Part shown: one piece after another, positions 60,776 through 64,000 of the stretch
Numbering within the stretch: the stretch's first letter is position 1
How the letters are laid out: the number at the start of each line of letters is the position of its first letter
From: a gamma proteobacterium HdN1
GTDB taxonomy: Bacteria; Pseudomonadota; Gammaproteobacteria; Pseudomonadales; Ketobacteraceae
NCBI GenBank assembly: GCA_000198515.1
Contig: FP929140.1
Span: 1,958,527-2,022,526, forward strand
Length of the DNA: 64,000 nucleotides
Direction: 5' to 3'
Position numbers and translations under genes: made by a program
Notes under the pieces: generated by a model
What the model was told of the DNA's origin: nothing
Database searches by the model: none
Seen by the model: only the letters and a program-made list of their open reading frames with translations

Positions 60776-60862
60776 CTCTCCGCCCAGTTAAGTAGTGCTC
60801 TCCGCCCAGTCAAGCAGTGGTCTCCGTCCAGCCAAGCAGTGCTCTCCGCCAAATTGCCTAAG
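60776..60862 (+). repeat. 22-bp tandem repeat (CTCTCCGCCCAGTCAAGCAGTG)
   Basis: Three full units at 60776, 60798 and 60820 and a partial fourth from 60842, between sixA and the acyl-CoA ligase. Units differ at 2-4 positions. Confidence 0.88.
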
Positions 60863-60973
60863 AAAGCGATTACGTTTGCCTAAAGCACTTGCCTTTGACT
60901 GGTGAGTCGTTCATATTCGATTTTCATACCGCATAAATTTGCTGCAATACATGAACATGCAAGGGAGTTGAAC

Positions 60974-62689
60974 ATGTCCGCTGCTGTAGACGTCTTGCCC
61001 ATCGCGATCTCCCCGGTTAATACGGGAATGCCCTTACCGCTTGAGCGCTTTTATTTTTGGGAGAAAAACCACCCCAATAAAATTTGCTTTACCCAGCCAA
61101 TGGGAGGGGGCGACACCCTGCATCTGACTTGGAGTGATGTGGGGACGCAAGCGCGAAAAGTTGCAACTTACCTGAAGGCGCAAGGCATCGAACAAGGGGA
61201 TCGGGTTGCGATCTTGTCTAAAAACTGCGCACATTGGATCATGAGCGATTTAGCCATTTGGATGGCGGGCGGCGTTTCGGTACCGATCTACCCGACGTCC
61301 AATGCCGAAACGGTACAACAGATCCTAGAGCATTCAGGAAGCAAGCTTCTATTTGTCGGCAAACTGGATACATGGGACGCGATGAAGCAAGGCGTCCCTG
61401 CTTCGATGAAGTGCGTCTCTTATCCACTGAGCCCGAAAAACGATTTCGATACCTGGAACCGCATCTGCGATCAGAACGAGCCGCTTGCCGAAAACCCACC
61501 GCGCACTCACCAAGAGCTTGGCACAATTATCTACACGTCGGGCACCACCGGCACCCCCAAGGGCGTGATGCACACCTTTGGCAGTATGGCAGCGGGCGCG
61601 GGCCAAGCCTCAACCTTATACGAAGTTTCGTCGCGCGATCGCGTACTGAGTTATTTACCGCTTTCTCACGTTGCTGAGCGTATGGCGCTTGAAATCGTGC
61701 AGTTTTATCAGGGCACGCATCTGTTTTTTGCAGAGTCGCTGGAAACTTTTGCGCGTGATTTGCAGCGTTGCCGGCCGACGATCTTTTTTGCAGTGCCCCG
61801 CATTTGGGCAAAATTTCGTTCTGGTGTGTACGAGAAAATTCCGGAGAAAAAATTCAAACTGCTGATGCGGATTCCGTTTCTCAACAAGTACCTTGGCCGC
61901 AAAATTTTGCAAGGCTTAGGCTTGGATTACTGCCGGTTTGCATTGAGCGGCGCAGCACCCATTTCTGCTGATTTAATGGAGTGGTATCAATCCTTGGGGC
62001 TTGAACTCCTTGAAGTCTACGGTATGACAGAAAACCTAGGCTATTCACATGCGACACGTCGCGGGCGTAGCAGGATCGGCTACGTGGGGCAGCCCAACCC
62101 AGGCGTTGAGGTGCGGCTAGGGGAAAACAACGAAATCCTCGTAAAAAGTCCGTGCACCATGGTTGGCTACTATAAAGATCCCGAAAAAACCGCCGAAGCC
62201 TTGGATGGAAACGGATTTATTCACACCGGCGACGTAGGTTCGATCGACGACGATGGCGCGCTCAGAATTACTGGCCGCGTTAAAGAGATTTTCAAGACGT
62301 CGAAGGGTAAATATGTTGCGCCTTTCCCAATTGAAAACCATCTTTTGGCAAATCCGCACGTTGAGCAAGTCTGCGTAGTGGGCGCAGGGCTGCCGCAGCC
62401 GATTGCAATCGTTATGCTTACGGACGCAGATCGCGCGCTTCTTGCTAAGGGCGGTGGCCGAGAGGAGATTACAAGCTCGCTAGAAGAACTGCTCGCCGCA
62501 GTGAATCCGAAACTGGACGCACACGAAAAGCTGGCTGCGCTTGTGATCAGCCAGAGTGAATGGACTACGGAGAATGGCATTCTAACGCCGACACTTAAAA
62601 TCAAGCGGAACGTGTTAGAAGCAAAATATCAACACCAATTAGAAGACTATGCCGAACGCCGCGGCGAAGTACTTTGGGAATCCGCGTAG
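60974..62689 (+). CDS. Long-chain acyl-CoA synthetase-type AMP-binding enzyme
   Basis: ANL-superfamily ligase activating a carboxylic acid, probably a fatty acid, with ATP and CoA; 571 aa. AMP-binding P-loop YTSGTTGTPKGVMHTF, A5 motif VYGMTENLGYSH, FIHTGDVGSID, and ITGRVKEIFKTSKGKYVAP with the flexible catalytic hinge. ATG 60974 follows AAGGGA by 7 nt; the frame starts 24 codons earlier without a site. Next to two alpha/beta hydrolases, and this order resembles the gpsA neighbourhood in Pseudomonas. Confidence 0.9.
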   Translation: MSAAVDVLPIAISPVNTGMPLPLERFYFWEKNHPNKICFTQPMGGGDTLHLTWSDVGTQARKVATYLKAQGIEQGDRVAILSKNCAHWIMSDLAIWMAGGVSVPIYPTSNAETVQQILEHSGSKLLFVGKLDTWDAMKQGVPASMKCVSYPLSPKNDFDTWNRICDQNEPLAENPPRTHQELGTIIYTSGTTGTPKGVMHTFGSMAAGAGQASTLYEVSSRDRVLSYLPLSHVAERMALEIVQFYQGTHLFFAESLETFARDLQRCRPTIFFAVPRIWAKFRSGVYEKIPEKKFKLLMRIPFLNKYLGRKILQGLGLDYCRFALSGAAPISADLMEWYQSLGLELLEVYGMTENLGYSHATRRGRSRIGYVGQPNPGVEVRLGENNEILVKSPCTMVGYYKDPEKTAEALDGNGFIHTGDVGSIDDDGALRITGRVKEIFKTSKGKYVAPFPIENHLLANPHVEQVCVVGAGLPQPIAIVMLTDADRALLAKGGGREEITSSLEELLAAVNPKLDAHEKLAALVISQSEWTTENGILTPTLKIKRNVLEAKYQHQLEDYAERRGEVLWESA

Positions 62690-62692
62690 GGA

Positions 62693-63502
62693 ATGAAAGT
62701 ACATATTGCGCATGCCAATGGCATTCCGGGGGCGGTATATCAGCCGCTCATCGAGCAGATTGATGGCGATGCATTTGCAATTCCGAGGGTAGGGCACCGG
62801 CCTGAATACCCGATCACCAAGGAGTGGACTGCGCTTGTACGTGAACTCGAAGCGTATGTCGAGAGCCGCGCAGGTGGAGAGAAGGTATTCTTGGTTGGGC
62901 ATTCGCTCGGTGCGATTCTTTCTTTTCAGTTGGCGCACCACAGGCCCGATTTGGTGAGCGGTTTGCTGATGCTGGATCCGCCGCTGATTTATTCAAGGGG
63001 CGTCTGGCTGGCGCGTTTCCTGCGCCTTATCGGGAAATTTGAGGACATTACGCCGGCTCGCTTGAGCAAGCGTAGAAAACGCCGTTGGCCGGATTTCGAA
63101 GCTGCTCGTAGTTATTTTGAAAGTAAATCTTTCTATACACAGTTTGATCCCCGCACCTTTGCGGCTTGGATTGAGCACGGTATTCAGCCCATCGGGAATG
63201 AAATTGGCTTGTCTTTTGATGTGGATGCAGAAGTCGCCATTTTTAATACAACGCCACTTTATTTGAACCGCTTTAAGGGGCCGTTACAAGTGCCGGCGTG
63301 GTTGGTCTATGCGACTGGCGATATTGTTTGTACTAAAACGCACGCTGAACCCTTTGCTCGTCATTATCATTTAAATATCGAGCCGACGGAGGGGAAGCAC
63401 ATGTTTCCTCTGGTGAACGTAGACGGTACTGCGGCAATCATTAATCGGTGCCTCGGCGAGTTGAACGCCAATCGGGGTTCAGCAGGTCAAAACGGTGAAT
63501 GA
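62693..63502 (+). CDS. Alpha/beta hydrolase
   Basis: Predicted esterase/lipase-like hydrolase, 269 aa. Nucleophile elbow VGHSLGAILSF (Ser), acid in YATGDIVCTKT (Asp), and His in EGKHMFPLVN. No signal peptide, so cytoplasmic. ATG 3 bp after the ligase stop; its end overlaps the next hydrolase. Substrate unknown; acyl chains are likely from context. Confidence 0.88.
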   Translation: MKVHIAHANGIPGAVYQPLIEQIDGDAFAIPRVGHRPEYPITKEWTALVRELEAYVESRAGGEKVFLVGHSLGAILSFQLAHHRPDLVSGLLMLDPPLIYSRGVWLARFLRLIGKFEDITPARLSKRRKRRWPDFEAARSYFESKSFYTQFDPRTFAAWIEHGIQPIGNEIGLSFDVDAEVAIFNTTPLYLNRFKGPLQVPAWLVYATGDIVCTKTHAEPFARHYHLNIEPTEGKHMFPLVNVDGTAAIINRCLGELNANRGSAGQNGE

Positions 63503-64000
63503 CTTTTGCGAAGTTGAGTTTCGGTTGCCTTGGGGAAAACTTCGTGGTGAGTTTTATGGGCAGCACAGCAAGCCGCTCATTATTGCTCTGCACGGCTGGC
63601 TGGACAATGCCGCTAGCTTTCGACGCTTAGCGCCCTTGCTGAAAGATTATTCGGTATTAGCGCTTGATCTGGCGGGGCACGGCCGATCAGACCACCGGCC
63701 GGTTGGCGTGCGCTATCATCTGGTGGATAACGTCGATGATGTGATGGCGGTGGCCGATTTAATGGGCGTGAGCGAGTATGTAATTGTTGCACATTCCATG
63801 TCTGCCGGATTTTCCCCCTATCTTGCCGCAGTGGATAAGCGTGTTCGTGAGCTGGTGCTGATCGAGGGCTTGGGTTCGCAGAGCAATTCTGCACAAAGCG
63901 CAGTACCGACGTTATTGCGCGCGGTGCAAGAGCAAAAGCGGATTCCGCAAACTAGAATGCCCTTATATCCGGGTTATGGTGAGGCGGTTGCGGCACGCAT
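63495..64000 (+). CDS. Second alpha/beta hydrolase, 3' end outside window
   Basis: Open from GTG 63495 to the window edge, 168 codons visible. Oxyanion motif ALHGWLDNAASFRRLAPLL, strand LALDLAGHGRSDHR, and nucleophile elbow AHSMSAGFS. The elbow is unusual: SMSAG flanks place Ala and Ser where Gly is normal, though Ser remains. The start overlaps the preceding gene by 8 bp. Probably a MhpC/epoxide-hydrolase-like esterase; the catalytic Asp and His are beyond the edge. Confidence 0.85.
   Translation, partial: MNDFCEVEFRLPWGKLRGEFYGQHSKPLIIALHGWLDNAASFRRLAPLLKDYSVLALDLAGHGRSDHRPVGVRYHLVDNVDDVMAVADLMGVSEYVIVAHSMSAGFSPYLAAVDKRVRELVLIEGLGSQSNSAQSAVPTLLRAVQEQKRIPQTRMPLYPGYGEAVAAR

Overview
The window reads as a chromosome segment of a gammaproteobacterium, probably near Pseudomonadales/Oceanospirillales. 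The supporting gene orders are sucA-sucB-lpd-sucC-sucD, rluE/icd-cspD-clpS-clpA-infA-bpt-aat-trxB, ftsK-lolA-rarA-crcB-serS-cysG, tusDCBE beside tRNA-Ser, and gpsA-DUF4389-sixA-acyl-CoA ligase. No species can be named from sequence alone, and no plasmid or phage genes were seen.

Layout. 1-7.1 kb is accessory: a 5'-truncated RND efflux permease with an unusual RMF-like cytoplasmic tail, a lipoprotein with 13 MORN repeats, an AAA ATPase (DUF4143 type) bracketed by palindromic repeat clusters, and a soluble Ser/Thr kinase. 7.5-21.9 kb is a Tad (tight adherence, Flp) pilus locus: Flp pilin with its own terminator, TadG-like and TadE-like proteins, a small Flp-like pseudopilin, CpaB/RcpC, the secretin CpaC/RcpA, a TadA ATPase carrying an N-terminal FHA domain, TadB, TadC, a DUF192 protein, a membrane-spanning FHA protein, the TadD TPR lipoprotein, a PP2C phosphatase and another TadE. 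No TadZ/CpaE and no prepilin peptidase are present here.

22-36.8 kb is central metabolism: a beta-hydroxyacid dehydrogenase, gltA, then divergently the 2-oxoglutarate dehydrogenase and succinyl-CoA synthetase genes, an acyltransferase, rluE and icd. The sdh genes, which sit between gltA and sucA in Pseudomonas, are replaced by about 1.1 kb without a convincing gene. 37-55 kb is the conserved proteolysis / N-end rule / cell division / translation block with an inserted chemoreceptor. 55-64 kb holds tRNA-Ser(UGA), two tandem PaaI thioesterases, htpG with a probable sigma-32 promoter, gpsA, sixA, an acyl-CoA ligase and two alpha/beta hydrolases, the last cut by the window edge.

The most interesting feature is the Tad locus. 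A kinase, a PP2C phosphatase and two FHA phosphopeptide-binding modules, one fused directly to the pilus motor ATPase, lie in and beside the pilus genes. By analogy with the PpkA-Fha-PppA control of type VI secretion, this suggests a Tad pilus gated by threonine phosphorylation. That is inference from domain content and gene order. The second striking item is the RMF-like tail on the RND permease.
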